From assembly GCA_017469685.1 (NCBI GenBank), contig JAFUFW010000001.1, positions 1-64,000 on the forward strand: a stretch of 64,000 bases of DNA, in the 5' to 3' direction. Shown piece after piece: positions 44,855 to 54,425 of this stretch. The notes beneath the pieces were generated by a model, which did not search any database, was not told the DNA's origin, and saw nothing but the letters and a program-made list of their open reading frames with translations. Position numbers and translations under genes: made by a program. How positions within the stretch are numbered: position 1 is the first letter of the stretch; the number at the start of each line of letters is the position of its first letter. This DNA comes from Bacteroidaceae bacterium (GTDB lineage Bacteria; Bacteroidota; Bacteroidia; Bacteroidales; Bacteroidaceae).

Positions 44855-45280
44855 CTATTGCTCTGGGATAGGCAGGTGCAGGACCTCTATGCCAGCACGT
44901 TTAAGCAGGTCTATACCGTCTGTAAGGCGGTAGTCGCGGGCATACACCACGCGCTTAATGCCTGCCTGAATGATCAGTTTCGAACATTCTATACAGGGCG
45001 AATCGGTGACATAAAGCGTGGCGCCTTCCGAATTGTTGCCCGAGCGTGCTATCTTTGTGATAGCGTTTGCTTCGGCGTGCAGCACGTAAGGCTTCGTCAC
45101 GCCGTCCTCTTCGCAAACGTTTTCGAAGCCTGAAGGCGTGCCATTATAGCCGTCGCTGATAATCATTTTGTTCTTCACGATGAGCGCGCCCACCTGCCGT
45201 CGCTGGCAGTAGCTGTTCTCGCTCCAGATGCGGGCCATGCGCAGATAGCGCAGGTCAAGGGGTTTATTTTTTGATTCCAT
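44855..45280 (-). CDS. Deoxycytidylate (dCMP) deaminase
   Basis: Zinc enzyme of 141 residues converting dCMP to dUMP for thymidylate synthesis. Motifs are LHAEANAI (His and catalytic Glu) and SPCIECSK (the two zinc Cys). CQRRQVGALIVKNKMIISDGYNGTPSG is the family N-terminal block, in which the first 20 residues are conserved. Its start overlaps the M3 peptidase gene by 17 bases, suggesting coupling. It is followed by ctpA. Confidence 0.93.
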   Translation of the reverse strand: MESKNKPLDLRYLRMARIWSENSYCQRRQVGALIVKNKMIISDGYNGTPSGFENVCEEDGVTKPYVLHAEANAITKIARSGNNSEGATLYVTDSPCIECSKLIIQAGIKRVVYARDYRLTDGIDLLKRAGIEVLHLPIPEQ

Positions 45281-47384
45281 TACGTATGAGTAAAGCTTCT
45301 ATTGTTGGTTTGCCTTGGCGGAAACGCTCGTAAAGCACCGAGGGGTGCTCCGTGCCGCCGCGAGAGAGCACTTCGTCTCGGAAGCGCTGCGCCGTGGCAC
45401 GGTCGAAGATGCCGGCACGCTTGAACACAGCAAAGGCGTCGGCATCGAGCACTTCGGCCCATTTATATGAATAGTAACCGGCGGCATAACCGCCCGACAT
45501 AATGTGAGAGAACTGCACAGACATACATGCGCCCTCGCTTTCGGGCAGGAGCGTGGCAGCCTTCCAGGCCTCGCGCTCGAAAGTCACGATATCCTCAGTG
45601 AGCGGTTCTGTGCGAGTGTAGTAAGCCATATCAAGCAGGCAGAAGCTCACCTGCCGCACGCAAGCGTAGGCTACGTTGAAGTTGCGGCTCGCTATAATAC
45701 GGTCAATAAGTTCCTGTGGCAGCGGCTCACCAGTCTCGTAGTGGCGCGCAAAAGTAGCCAGGAACTCAGGCTCCACGGCGAAATTCTCCATCAGCTGCGA
45801 CGGAAGTTCCACAAAATCCCAGTAAACGTTAGTGCCCGAAAGGGATGCGTAGCGAGTGTTGGCAAACATGCCATGCAGTGCATGTCCGAACTCGTGCAGG
45901 AAAGTCTCCACTTCCCCGAGTGTCAGCAGCGCAGGCTTCGTAGGCGTAGGCTTGGTGAAGTTCATTACCAACGAGACATGCGGGCGGCTGTTCACCATCG
46001 GGGCCGCGTCACCTTTGAGTTCAGCAGTCTCCTCGCGGCCTATCCATTGCTCCTTGAAAGATGTCATCCAAGCACCGCCCTGCTTGCCCTCGCGAGGATA
46101 GAAATCAGTGAAGAGAACGGCCAAGAACGAGCCGTCGGCGTCAATGACCTCGTAGGCTTCCACGTCAGGGTGATAGACAGGGATGTCCTTGTTGCGCTTG
46201 AAGGTGATACCATACAAGCGCGTGGCCAAACCAAACACACCCTCGCTGACGCGCGAGAGTTCGAAGTAAGGCCTCAGCATCTCAGAGTCTATATTGTAGC
46301 GCTCCATCTTAAGCTTGTGCCCGTAGTATGAGAAATCCCAAGGCTCCATCTCAAACGCCTCTCCTTCCATGCGGCGAGCCAGGGCTGTTATTTCCTCAAT
46401 CTCGCGCCGTGCCGGTTCGAGGTATGCGTCGAGCAGCTGGTTCTGTAGGTCATACACGTGCTCAGAAGTCTCGGCCATTCGATGCACGAGCACGTAGTCG
46501 GCATAGCTCTTGTAGCCCAACAGCTGGGCGCGCTCCATTCGCAGGTTCACTATCTGGCGCACTATTTCGCGGTTGTCCAGCTCTCCACCCTTACAGCAAA
46601 TGGTATTCTTTGCCTCATACATCTGCCGGCGTAGCTCACGGTTGTCAGCATAAGTCATGAAAGGCCCGTATGAGGGGGCTTTCAGCGTGAATAACCAACC
46701 CTCATAGCCCTTCTCTGCTGCAGCTGCAGCGGCAGCCTCTATGGCCGTTTCTGTAAGTCCGGCGAGCTGCTCACGATCGGTGATACGGAGTTCGTAGGCG
46801 TTAGTATCTTTCAGCACATTTTGCGAGAATTGCAGCGTGAGCAGACTCAACTGCATGTTCAACTCGCGAAGGCGCTTCTGCTGGTCTTCCGGCAGTGCCA
46901 CACCGGCACGCAGGAAGCCTTCGTAAGCATTCCTGAGCAACATCATATCCTCAGCCTTCCGCTCTGGCTTGACACCCTCGACCTGCGACGAACCTGCCTC
47001 TTCCCCGGCGGCAAATTCCTTTTCATAAACAGCCTTCACGCGCTCAAAATAGGCGCGGTTGAACATGATGTTGTTGGCATGCTCAGTCAGTATCGGCGAG
47101 AGCTTCTGCGCCAGTTCGTCCATCGCATCGTTGGTGTTGGCCGAGAGGAGATTGAAGAAAATCTTCGTCACGCGCTCGAGCATATCATCGGGCGTTGTTA
47201 TGGCTATCGTGTTCTCGAAGGTCGGAGCCTCTGGGTTCGAGACGATGCGGTCTATGAAAGCCTTGTCGCGTTCGAGAGCCTCCATAATCGCAGGTTCATA
47301 GTCCTCGAAGCGGATGCGGTCAAACGGCGGCGTATTGTGAGGCGTGCCGTAATCTTTATTGAATAAGGGATTTATGTGTTCCAA
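45264..47384 (-). CDS. M3-family metallopeptidase (oligopeptidase/peptidyl-dipeptidase Dcp type)
   Basis: Zinc peptidase of 706 residues that degrades short peptides. The zinc motif is FLHEFGHALHGM, followed by the third ligand region about 25 residues later (WDFVELPSQLMENF). YTRTEPL, YAAGYYSYKWAEVLDADAF and the final block are typical of the family. There is no signal peptide, so it is probably cytoplasmic. Confidence 0.94.
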   Translation of the reverse strand: MEHINPLFNKDYGTPHNTPPFDRIRFEDYEPAIMEALERDKAFIDRIVSNPEAPTFENTIAITTPDDMLERVTKIFFNLLSANTNDAMDELAQKLSPILTEHANNIMFNRAYFERVKAVYEKEFAAGEEAGSSQVEGVKPERKAEDMMLLRNAYEGFLRAGVALPEDQQKRLRELNMQLSLLTLQFSQNVLKDTNAYELRITDREQLAGLTETAIEAAAAAAAEKGYEGWLFTLKAPSYGPFMTYADNRELRRQMYEAKNTICCKGGELDNREIVRQIVNLRMERAQLLGYKSYADYVLVHRMAETSEHVYDLQNQLLDAYLEPARREIEEITALARRMEGEAFEMEPWDFSYYGHKLKMERYNIDSEMLRPYFELSRVSEGVFGLATRLYGITFKRNKDIPVYHPDVEAYEVIDADGSFLAVLFTDFYPREGKQGGAWMTSFKEQWIGREETAELKGDAAPMVNSRPHVSLVMNFTKPTPTKPALLTLGEVETFLHEFGHALHGMFANTRYASLSGTNVYWDFVELPSQLMENFAVEPEFLATFARHYETGEPLPQELIDRIIASRNFNVAYACVRQVSFCLLDMAYYTRTEPLTEDIVTFEREAWKAATLLPESEGACMSVQFSHIMSGGYAAGYYSYKWAEVLDADAFAVFKRAGIFDRATAQRFRDEVLSRGGTEHPSVLYERFRQGKPTIEALLIRNGIKK

Positions 47385-47430
47385 ACTTTTAATTGTTTAA
47401 CTTTTGACAACTTATGGGTTCCACTTTCTT

Positions 47431-48102
47431 TTAACCATTCAGCAATCTTTCAAAGGAATCAATTGCCACCGCTCTGCGATACAGCTGCACAAGGCCCTCG
47501 TCGGCCATGCTGTGCAGAGCCTTGCTAATCCGGCGCTGATCCTCGCTCAGATATTGACCGAGCAAGGCCATCGAGATCTTGAAGCGTTTGCGGCCAGCCG
47601 GGCGCAGAACATGACAGAGCATGAAATGCTTGATCCTGTCGACGAGTGTCTGGGCCGGCGGTAGCCACAGCAAACGGTCGCGTTGCGCAATCTCAGTCGT
47701 AAGCATGTTGAAAGCGCTCATCTGCATAACCTCGAAAAAACGAAACAGCGCCCCAATCGTATGCTTGTCTATCGTCACAAGGCGAGTGGGTTCCAGCGCC
47801 GTGTATGTATTGGCGTAAGTGCGGCGGCGGCCGTAGAGCACATCCAACCCCACGACGCCATGTTCAGGAAGATCTTCTTCAACAGCCCAAGAGCGGTCGG
47901 CCGAAAGCGTGCGAACGCCCAAACGGCCGCTAATGCCGATATGGACAGCATCGCACACCGCATCTTGTTTACAGAGCAGCTCGCCTGGGTGCAGGGTCGA
48001 GAATTCCAAGCGTGTGGACTCAACTATGCGTGTCACATCTTCGTACCCTAACCCCTGGAACAGGGGCAAGGACAGGAGGGTTGTAAACATTGACTCTTCC
48101 AT
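47431..48102 (-). CDS. Crp/Fnr-family transcriptional regulator
   Basis: Regulator of 223 residues. The N-terminal cyclic-nucleotide-binding-like barrel (FSTLHPGELLCKQDAVCDAV, GISGRLGV) lacks the canonical phosphate-binding arginine pattern, so the ligand is unknown. The C-terminal winged helix-turn-helix includes KISMALLGQYLSEDQRRISK. No iron-sulfur Cys cluster of Fnr is visible. Targets unknown. It follows queF in the same direction. Confidence 0.88.
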   Translation of the reverse strand: MEESMFTTLLSLPLFQGLGYEDVTRIVESTRLEFSTLHPGELLCKQDAVCDAVHIGISGRLGVRTLSADRSWAVEEDLPEHGVVGLDVLYGRRRTYANTYTALEPTRLVTIDKHTIGALFRFFEVMQMSAFNMLTTEIAQRDRLLWLPPAQTLVDRIKHFMLCHVLRPAGRKRFKISMALLGQYLSEDQRRISKALHSMADEGLVQLYRRAVAIDSFERLLNG

Positions 48103-48143
48103 AAAGTCCGCTTTCGAGCGAAAAATAAAACCTACATCTATCT

Positions 48144-48602
48144 TTAAAGGTCGTGGTGCAGAAGACGATAGTTGGCCATCTCCTCATACTTTGTGCCCGG
48201 ACGGCCATAGTTGGCATAGGGATAGATACTAATGCCACCACGGGGTGTAAAGAGTCCTATGACCTCAATGTATTTAGGATCCATCAACTTGATAAGATCC
48301 TTCATGATCGTGTTCACGCAGTCTTCGTGGAAGTCGCCGTGGTTGCGGAAGCTGAAGAGGTATAGCTTCAGTGACTTTGACTCCACCATACGTTCTCCGG
48401 GCAGATAGTTGATGCGAATCTCGGCGAAGTCTGGCTGTCCTGTAATGGGGCATAGAGAAGTGAATTCGGGGCAGTTGAAGCGCACCCAGTAGTCATTGTC
48501 TGGATGCTTGTTCTCAAATGTCTCCAATACTTCTGGGGCATAGTCGCTCTTGTATTCGGTCTTGCGGCCGAGGGCTGAAAGCTTGTCTTGCAGTCTATTC
48601 AT
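48144..48602 (-). CDS. queF: NADPH-dependent 7-cyano-7-deazaguanine reductase
   Basis: Reduces preQ0 to preQ1 in queuosine synthesis. The short, unimodular QueF is 152 residues. [15 protein letters not shown] holds the active-site Cys, [20 protein letters not shown] the preQ0-binding Glu-Ser block, and [12 protein letters not shown] follows. It lies 56 bases downstream of the epimerase gene, possibly read through. Confidence 0.96.
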   Translation of the reverse strand: MNRLQDKLSALGRKTEYKSDYAPEVLETFENKHPDNDYWVRFNCPEFTSLCPITGQPDFAEIRINYLPGERMVESKSLKLYLFSFRNHGDFHEDCVNTIMKDLIKLMDPKYIEVIGLFTPRGGISIYPYANYGRPGTKYEEMANYRLLHHDL

Positions 48603-48658
48603 ATTATGATGTAAGAAGTCCCGTCGGCAAAACCGTCGGGCACACTATGAGAGGGTTA

Positions 48659-49858
48659 TTAATCTTGCTTGCTACTGAGGTCTTCGAGGATTTTCCAAAC
48701 GTTGAGGAGGCCGCGGGGGACGTGGAAGCAGCCTTTCCACTTGCCGCCCTTGAGGGGCAGGAGGACTTCGCCCTGGCGGTTGAGGTAGCCGTACCACTCG
48801 GGGTATTCGGCATCGCGGAAGTGGCTCCAGGTGTAGTCGTGGACGCGCTGGAACCAATCGAGGCAACGCTGGTAGCCGGTGAGCTGGTAGCCCTTGATGA
48901 GGGAGATGAGGGTCTCGAGGTGCACCCACCAGAGCTTCTGGTCCCACTCGAGTTCGTGGCGGGGATGGCCGAGGCGGTCCATGAAGTAGAAGATGCCGCC
49001 GAACTCCTTGTCCCAACCGTACTCCACTTCCTGGAGGCAGATGTCCACGGCCTGCTGGATGAGCTCGGGACGGCCGAGACGCTTGCCGAGATCCATGACG
49101 AACCACATGGCTTCGATGGCGTGGCCGGGGTTGAGCTTGCGACCGTCGAAACAGTCAACGAGGTTGCCGTCCTTACCTAAGGCTTCGACGATGAGGCCGA
49201 GCTCGGGACGGTAGAAGACATCAATGACTTCGTGGAGGCAGTCGTCGATGGCTTTCTGCAGGAAAGCGGGGTCGAGAAGGGATTCTATCTCGAGGGCGAC
49301 ATTGCAAAGGATCATGGGAAGGTCGAAGGTTTTGAGGGAGCGGGCACCCGCGGCGGCTTTGTTCCAGCGGCCTTTGGGGTTGTCGGTCTTGGAGAGGACG
49401 ATGTCGAAGGTGCGGCGGGCGATGGAGGCGTACTCCTCGCTCCTCTCCTGTTGTCCGGCAGCAGCGAGGGCGATGGAGAGCTGGCCGAAGGCGATGGTGG
49501 CGAAGGTGTAGGAGAAGATGTTGTATGGCTCCACGAGGGGGTGGCCTTCGCGGTCGAGGGCGAAGTACCAGTTGAGGTTGCCGTCGTGGCCGTGCTGCTT
49601 CAGGAACTCGGCACCCTGGACGGCGGCTTCGAGCCATTCCTGACGGGGTTCGACGGTGTTGTAGAGCTTGGCGAACATCCACACTTCGCGGCCTTGCAGC
49701 CAGATGAACTTGTCGGTGTCATAGACGCTGCCGTCGCGGTCAAGGCAGGTGAAGTAGCCGCCGAAGTCGAGGTCCTGGGACTTCGTGAGCCAGAAGGGGA
49801 CGACGCGGTCGAGGAGTTCGGAACGATATTGTTCCGCTAATTGCTTGAAATCTAACAT
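48659..49858 (-). CDS. N-acylglucosamine 2-epimerase
   Basis: Interconverts N-acetylmannosamine and N-acetylglucosamine, 399 residues with the alpha/alpha barrel of the AGE family. Recognisable blocks are FGGYFTCLDRDGSVYDTDKF, KFIWLQGREVWMFAKLY and LNPGHAIEAMWFVMDLGKRL, whose His is expected in the active site, plus a late WWVHLETL. With NanA and the transporter upstream it would turn sialic-acid-derived ManNAc into GlcNAc. An inverted repeat separates it from the symporter gene. Confidence 0.93.
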   Translation of the reverse strand: MLDFKQLAEQYRSELLDRVVPFWLTKSQDLDFGGYFTCLDRDGSVYDTDKFIWLQGREVWMFAKLYNTVEPRQEWLEAAVQGAEFLKQHGHDGNLNWYFALDREGHPLVEPYNIFSYTFATIAFGQLSIALAAAGQQERSEEYASIARRTFDIVLSKTDNPKGRWNKAAAGARSLKTFDLPMILCNVALEIESLLDPAFLQKAIDDCLHEVIDVFYRPELGLIVEALGKDGNLVDCFDGRKLNPGHAIEAMWFVMDLGKRLGRPELIQQAVDICLQEVEYGWDKEFGGIFYFMDRLGHPRHELEWDQKLWWVHLETLISLIKGYQLTGYQRCLDWFQRVHDYTWSHFRDAEYPEWYGYLNRQGEVLLPLKGGKWKGCFHVPRGLLNVWKILEDLSSKQD

Positions 49859-49890
49859 ATAAACTAAAATAACATTAAACTATTTTATTC

Positions 49891-49981
49891 TTTACACGAA
49901 TGGTCATGAATGGATACATGTAATGGTCATGAATATATTTATGGTTATTATATGTCCCCCATTCATGGCCATTCGTGTAAA
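49891..49981. repeat. Long inverted repeat between transporter and epimerase genes
   Basis: A 23-base arm beginning TTTACACGAATGG (49891-49913) is mirrored at 49959-49981 with one mismatch, and TGGTCATGAAT is directly repeated between the arms. Words such as CATTCGTG and ATGGCCAT recur widely in Bacteroidales intergenic DNA. It could attenuate the epimerase or protect the upstream message. Confidence 0.75.
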
Positions 49982-49990
49982 AAAACCTTT

Positions 49991-52777
49991 TCATGTATTC
50001 AATGTCTTCCACGTCAGCCCTTTCTGCTCCTGCTTCTGCGGCATGAAGATGCTGAGGAGAAGGGCGACGAGGACGCTGACGAGCATGGAGACGAAGCCGA
50101 ATAGGAGGAAGTTGGCCTGGGTGAAGAAGTTCATGTAAAGGACTGTGGCGGTGCCACAGAGGAAGCCGATGATGGCTGCACCTGAACCAATGCGGGGGAA
50201 GAAGATGCCCATCAGGAACAGACCGCCAATGGCTCCGCTGAGGAGGCCAAGGATGGTGTTGAAATAGTCGAGGAGCGACTGGATGTCAACGGTGGCCATG
50301 AGCCAGGCGATGGCCATGCCGAGGAGACCGGCACAGATGCCTGCGATGCGGGCGGTGCGGACTGTAGAGCCACTGGCGGGCCGAATTTTGCTCCACAAGT
50401 CCACTGTGAATGCCGTGCTGATGCTGTTGATGTTGGAGGCGATGGTGGACATCGTGGCGGCGAAGACGGCAGCGATGAGCAGGCCGGCAAGACCAGCGGG
50501 GAGCTGGCTCATCATGAAGAAGGGGAAGATGGCATCGCCCTTGGCCATGGTGATGTCGAGCTCGGTGGGATGGGTCTTGAAGAAGGTGTAGAGACCAGTG
50601 CCGATGGTGAAGAACGCAATGGTCACGATGACGGACATGAGGCCATTGGTGAGGATGCCACGGGCAGCGCTCTTCTCGTCGGAAGTGGTGAGGTAGCGCT
50701 GGATGACGGTCTGGTCGGAAGTGTAGCTGATGAGGTTGTTGGCCAGTCCTCCGAGGATTACAACCCACCAGGTGGCGTTGACAAAGTCGAACGGATGCTC
50801 CGGGTCGAAGAGGAAGAGGCGGAACTTGTCGTGGTCGGTGGCTATCTGCCAGAAGTCGCTGGCACCATTGTCGCCCGTATTAATAATAAGGTAAACGGCC
50901 GCAAGGACGGCACCGCCCACGAGGATGATGCCCTGGATGACGTCGCCCCAGACTACGGCTTCGACACCGCCCATTGTGCAGTAGAGGATGGTGATGAGGG
51001 CCATCAGGGCGATGCAGATATAGATATTGATGCCCGTGACGGCGGTCATAGTCAGCGATGGCAGGAAGAGGACGAGGGCTGTGCGGGCCACCATGAAGAC
51101 GATGAAGAGGATGGAGGCCATGAGGCGTGTGGCCGAGTTGAAGCGGCGCTCAAGGTACTCGTAGGCGGTGGTGACGTTCAGACGGCGGAAAAAAGGCAGG
51201 TAGTACTTAATGACGGGGAACGACACCAGCAGGATGCAGATCTGCATCGGATAGTAGGTCCAGTCGGTGGCGTAGGCCTTGGCGGGGATGCTCATGTAGG
51301 TGATGGCGGAGAGCATGGTGGCGAAGATGCTGATGCCTGCTGCCCACCAAGGGATGCGGCCGCCGCCCTTGAAAAAGTCGTCGCTGGAGTTCGAGGCGCG
51401 CTTCATGAAGTAGTAGCCGAGATAGACCATGCCGAGGAGGTAGAGGATGAGGACCGTCCAGTTCAGCCATCCGAAGTGGGCTGTGTAGGAGATATCCACG
51501 CGGGTGACGTCGGAGGAACGCACGCCGGGCTTCTCCTCGCCATTGATTATGAGGGCGGAGAATGAACCAGAGCCCATTGCTGACGGGACGGGCACTACGG
51601 CAGCACCAGCGCGAGCTATGAGGGGCGAGTCGAAGAGCTCTGCCCATGAATCGGTGACGGTGTGATAGACGAGGATTCTTCGGCGGAACTGGTACCAAGC
51701 GGGCTCCTGTGTCATATAGGAACGGGCTTCTTCGCGGAGTTCCTCAAGGCGTTGGGCTGTGGTGGCGGTGTCGGCAATGAGGGCATTGCGCTCCAAAGCG
51801 CTCTCGAAGATGCCCTTGTTGACGCCGCCGAAGCAGAGGATGTGAGCGGCACCTGATGGGATGGCGGAGGCGCCGACCAAAGAAATATCCTCTTGCATCA
51901 GGCTGGTTGCTGCCCACTCCTTTTTCCTTGGATCATAAACAGCACCGTTAGTTACAGCTTTTCCATAGCGTGGGTCGTAGCCTCCGAGGAGATAGAAGTT
52001 GGAACCAATGGCACCTTTCTGGACAGCGGCAGAGGGCTGCACGCGAGCAGGGCCAATAAGGTCGGGAAGTTCTTCCCAGGCAGCGCCAAGCGGCCAACGC
52101 AGGCGGAAAGCCTTACGATTGGGCATTCCGTTGTGCAGACCTCCTGCTACATAAATATATCCGTCGCCATAAGCGGCTGCAAAGTTATCGAGAGCAATGG
52201 GCAGCAAGGGGATGTCCTGGGCTGTGACCTCAGAGCTCGTGCCCATCGACAACAGTACGGCAAAGTCCTCGCTCTTCTGTCCGTCGGACGTTCCGCCAAG
52301 GCAGATGACACCCTCGGGCACCGTAACGCTTGCACCATAAGCGAGTCCGCAAGGCAGAGAACCATCACGCGACCATCCCGGCAGAGGTTCCCCATCATGC
52401 TTACTGTCCTTAGGCCAGGCTGCCTGCCCTTTTGTGGCGTCAAAGAATGAAGAAGCTTCAAGACTGATGACGTAAATATCTGTGTAGAAAGTCTTCTGAC
52501 CGCCTTCGGACGCAGGAGTGTCGGGAAAGTTGCAGCCGCCAGCCACCACGACGAAAGGCGCGCCTGTAAGTGGTTCTTTTACGATGCCGGCAAAGGCTCC
52601 GCTGACGCCTTGTTCTGCGAAAGCGCCAAGAGGAATGGCTGGCGTGAAAGCAGCCGTGTTGAAGCGGTGGGACTCACCCCCATCTCCTCTTACCGAAGAG
52701 ATGGAGGTAGTATCTTGAGCTATTGAGAGACTTAATGAGACAAATATTAAGGCGAGGAGCGAGGTCAGTTTTCTCAT
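49991..52777 (-). CDS. NanM-like kelch mutarotase fused to sodium:solute symporter
   Basis: Product of 928 residues with a signal peptide (MRKLTSLLALIFVSLSLSIAQ). Residues about 40-410 form a kelch-type propeller with repeated Gly-Gly motifs (VVVAGGCNFPD, YIYVAGGLHNG, FYLLGGYDPR, ILCFGGVNKG), like the sialic-acid mutarotase NanM. From about residue 440 a sodium:solute symporter begins (GWLNWTVLILYLLGMVYLGY) and carries the family pattern RIPWWAAGISIFATMLSAI, then about 13 helices. The fusion puts anomer conversion directly at the importer. The substrate is inferred to be N-acetylneuraminate from the neighbours. Confidence 0.92.
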   Translation of the reverse strand: MRKLTSLLALIFVSLSLSIAQDTTSISSVRGDGGESHRFNTAAFTPAIPLGAFAEQGVSGAFAGIVKEPLTGAPFVVVAGGCNFPDTPASEGGQKTFYTDIYVISLEASSFFDATKGQAAWPKDSKHDGEPLPGWSRDGSLPCGLAYGASVTVPEGVICLGGTSDGQKSEDFAVLLSMGTSSEVTAQDIPLLPIALDNFAAAYGDGYIYVAGGLHNGMPNRKAFRLRWPLGAAWEELPDLIGPARVQPSAAVQKGAIGSNFYLLGGYDPRYGKAVTNGAVYDPRKKEWAATSLMQEDISLVGASAIPSGAAHILCFGGVNKGIFESALERNALIADTATTAQRLEELREEARSYMTQEPAWYQFRRRILVYHTVTDSWAELFDSPLIARAGAAVVPVPSAMGSGSFSALIINGEEKPGVRSSDVTRVDISYTAHFGWLNWTVLILYLLGMVYLGYYFMKRASNSSDDFFKGGGRIPWWAAGISIFATMLSAITYMSIPAKAYATDWTYYPMQICILLVSFPVIKYYLPFFRRLNVTTAYEYLERRFNSATRLMASILFIVFMVARTALVLFLPSLTMTAVTGINIYICIALMALITILYCTMGGVEAVVWGDVIQGIILVGGAVLAAVYLIINTGDNGASDFWQIATDHDKFRLFLFDPEHPFDFVNATWWVVILGGLANNLISYTSDQTVIQRYLTTSDEKSAARGILTNGLMSVIVTIAFFTIGTGLYTFFKTHPTELDITMAKGDAIFPFFMMSQLPAGLAGLLIAAVFAATMSTIASNINSISTAFTVDLWSKIRPASGSTVRTARIAGICAGLLGMAIAWLMATVDIQSLLDYFNTILGLLSGAIGGLFLMGIFFPRIGSGAAIIGFLCGTATVLYMNFFTQANFLLFGFVSMLVSVLVALLLSIFMPQKQEQKGLTWKTLNT

Positions 52778-52804
52778 ACAGCTAAGGAAAGTTGATAAAA
52801 ATGA

Positions 52805-53287
52805 TTAGAATCTATAGATTAATGTCAGGTCTATTCCTGAGATACCTACTCCAAAAGCAGGAGTTGCAGGGTCATTGTCGATGTCAACGCCAAGGAGGCC
52901 CATGTCAGCCGACAATTGGAGATGATTATTAACGGCAAGACGCAGGGAAGGGCGCAGACCGATGAATGCATTGGCGTCGCCTTGGCCGAAACTGATTTCC
53001 GTAGTACCCTTCAAATCAACGAATACCAACTTGTTGTTCCAACAGTTGAATCGAACGTACGGATTGGTAAGGCCTTTGGCTTCCTCGCCAAAGTATGTAA
53101 GGCCAAGACCAGCGCCCACGGCCCAGCGGTCATTGAATTCATAACCTACGCCCGGAAGGATGGTCATTCCGAAATTCTCGTTCCGATAGACAAAACTTGC
53201 CGATCCCGATACAAAGAACTGGGCACTTGCATTGGCACAGAAGCCAACGAAGAGAAGCACTACGAATAATAGTTTTTTCATAATCAT
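52805..53287 (-). CDS. Small outer-membrane beta-barrel protein
   Basis: Product of 160 residues with a signal peptide (KKLLFVVLLFVGFCANASAQ) and alternating strands ending in a C-terminal Phe (ISGIDLTLIYRF), the outer-membrane barrel signature. About eight strands are likely. It lies between nanA and the symporter with gaps of 24 and 27 bases, so it probably belongs to the sialic-acid operon, perhaps as a porin. This is inferred from position only. ATG 53281 is an alternative start. Confidence 0.8.
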   Translation of the reverse strand: MIMKKLLFVVLLFVGFCANASAQFFVSGSASFVYRNENFGMTILPGVGYEFNDRWAVGAGLGLTYFGEEAKGLTNPYVRFNCWNNKLVFVDLKGTTEISFGQGDANAFIGLRPSLRLAVNNHLQLSADMGLLGVDIDNDPATPAFGVGISGIDLTLIYRF

Positions 53288-53311
53288 AGATATTATTTAA
53301 TTGTTTGACTT

Positions 53312-54232
53312 TTACTTATTGCAATGATTGAAGAAGTCGATGGCTTCGAGTTCCTTGCGCAGCTGCACTTCTTCCTCGTCTGTGACGTTCTGGAAGGGGG
53401 TGCGGTTGGGGCCGAGGTCGAGGCCGATGAGCTTCATGATGCGCTTGCCGCCCACGATGTTGCCGCGGAAGTGGCAGATGACGTCGATGACATCCTGAGC
53501 GTAGTTCTGGAGCTGGCGGGCTTTTTCAAGGTCGCCCTCTTCCCAAGCCTTGATGATGCCGGTGAGGCAGCGCCCGTTGTAGTTGGTGGTGCCGCCGATG
53601 CCGCCCTGCGCGCCGCCCATTGCGAGGCACGGAAGGATGGTCTCGTCCTGGCCGTGGAGCATATCGAACTTGCCGTCCTTGTAGCGGCGGCAGCGGTTGT
53701 ACTCATATAGGCTCTCGAAGGTGTACTTGATGCCTGCGAAGTTGGGGATGCGGCCATCAACGGCCTGCAGGAAGTCGTACATCGAGAGGAAGGCGCCGTT
53801 GAAGGCGGGGATGTGGTAGAAGTAGAAGGGGAGGTCTGGAGCTCCGCAGGCGATTTCCTCGCAGTACTTCACGAGTTCTTCGATGCGACCCACCGTGGGG
53901 AATGGAGGTGCCATGGCTCCGATGCCGAAGGCACCGATTGCCTGAGCGTGCTCGGACAGGGCACGAGAAGAGCGGACGCATGTGCTACCTACGTGCACGA
54001 TGACCTTGAAGTCCTCAAAATCCTTGGTGGCATCCATCCAGGCTTCGGCAATCTGCTTGCGTTCGTCCTCGGTAAGCATATACCCCTCGCCGCTGGAACC
54101 GTTGATAAACACTCCCTTGAGCCCGTTGCGCTTCAGCAGAGCTGCATATTCGGGAATGACAGAGAGATTGATGCTGCCGTCGGCGTGCATCGGTGTGAAT
54201 GGAGCGTCAATAAGACCTTTGATCTTTTCCAT
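53312..54232 (-). CDS. nanA: N-acetylneuraminate lyase
   Basis: Splits N-acetylneuraminate into ManNAc and pyruvate, 306 residues of the DHDPS/NAL class I aldolase family. INGSSGEGYMLTEDER is the family block, FYFYHIPA holds Tyr139, and FAGIKYTFESLYEY has the Schiff-base Lys169. The Tyr-Lys spacing is close to that of E. coli NanA (Tyr137, Lys165). First gene of the operon nanA, barrel protein, transporter, epimerase. Confidence 0.96.
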   Translation of the reverse strand: MEKIKGLIDAPFTPMHADGSINLSVIPEYAALLKRNGLKGVFINGSSGEGYMLTEDERKQIAEAWMDATKDFEDFKVIVHVGSTCVRSSRALSEHAQAIGAFGIGAMAPPFPTVGRIEELVKYCEEIACGAPDLPFYFYHIPAFNGAFLSMYDFLQAVDGRIPNFAGIKYTFESLYEYNRCRRYKDGKFDMLHGQDETILPCLAMGGAQGGIGGTTNYNGRCLTGIIKAWEEGDLEKARQLQNYAQDVIDVICHFRGNIVGGKRIMKLIGLDLGPNRTPFQNVTDEEEVQLRKELEAIDFFNHCNK

Positions 54233-54283
54233 TTTTCTTCAGTATAAATAATGGTGAATATTTCAAGATATTTTATTTCGGTG

Positions 54284-54314
54284 CAAAGTTAGCGATTATC
54301 TGTTAAGGTGCAAA
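54284..54314 (-). promoter_or_regulatory. Promoter of the nan operon
   Basis: Minus strand: TTTG (54314-54311), 19-base spacer, TAACTTTG (54291-54284), a full match to the Bacteroidetes consensus. The leader is about 50 bases. Confidence 0.78.
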
Positions 54315-54342
54315 GTTTTAAGAGCATTATTTTTCAACAAAA

Positions 54343-54380
54343 AAAGCCCTAAGGGTCCAGAAATGGATACTTAGGGCTTT
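54343..54380 (-). terminator. Intrinsic terminator downstream of the GH97 gene
   Basis: AAAGCCCTAAG pairs with CTTAGGGCTTT. On the minus strand a T-run follows, placing the 3' end of the GH97 transcript here, after the repeat array. Confidence 0.85.
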
Positions 54381-54425
54381 CTTCGTTTGAGAGGATTGAT
54401 TGAAATGCTAAAGGGGTCTAACAAA

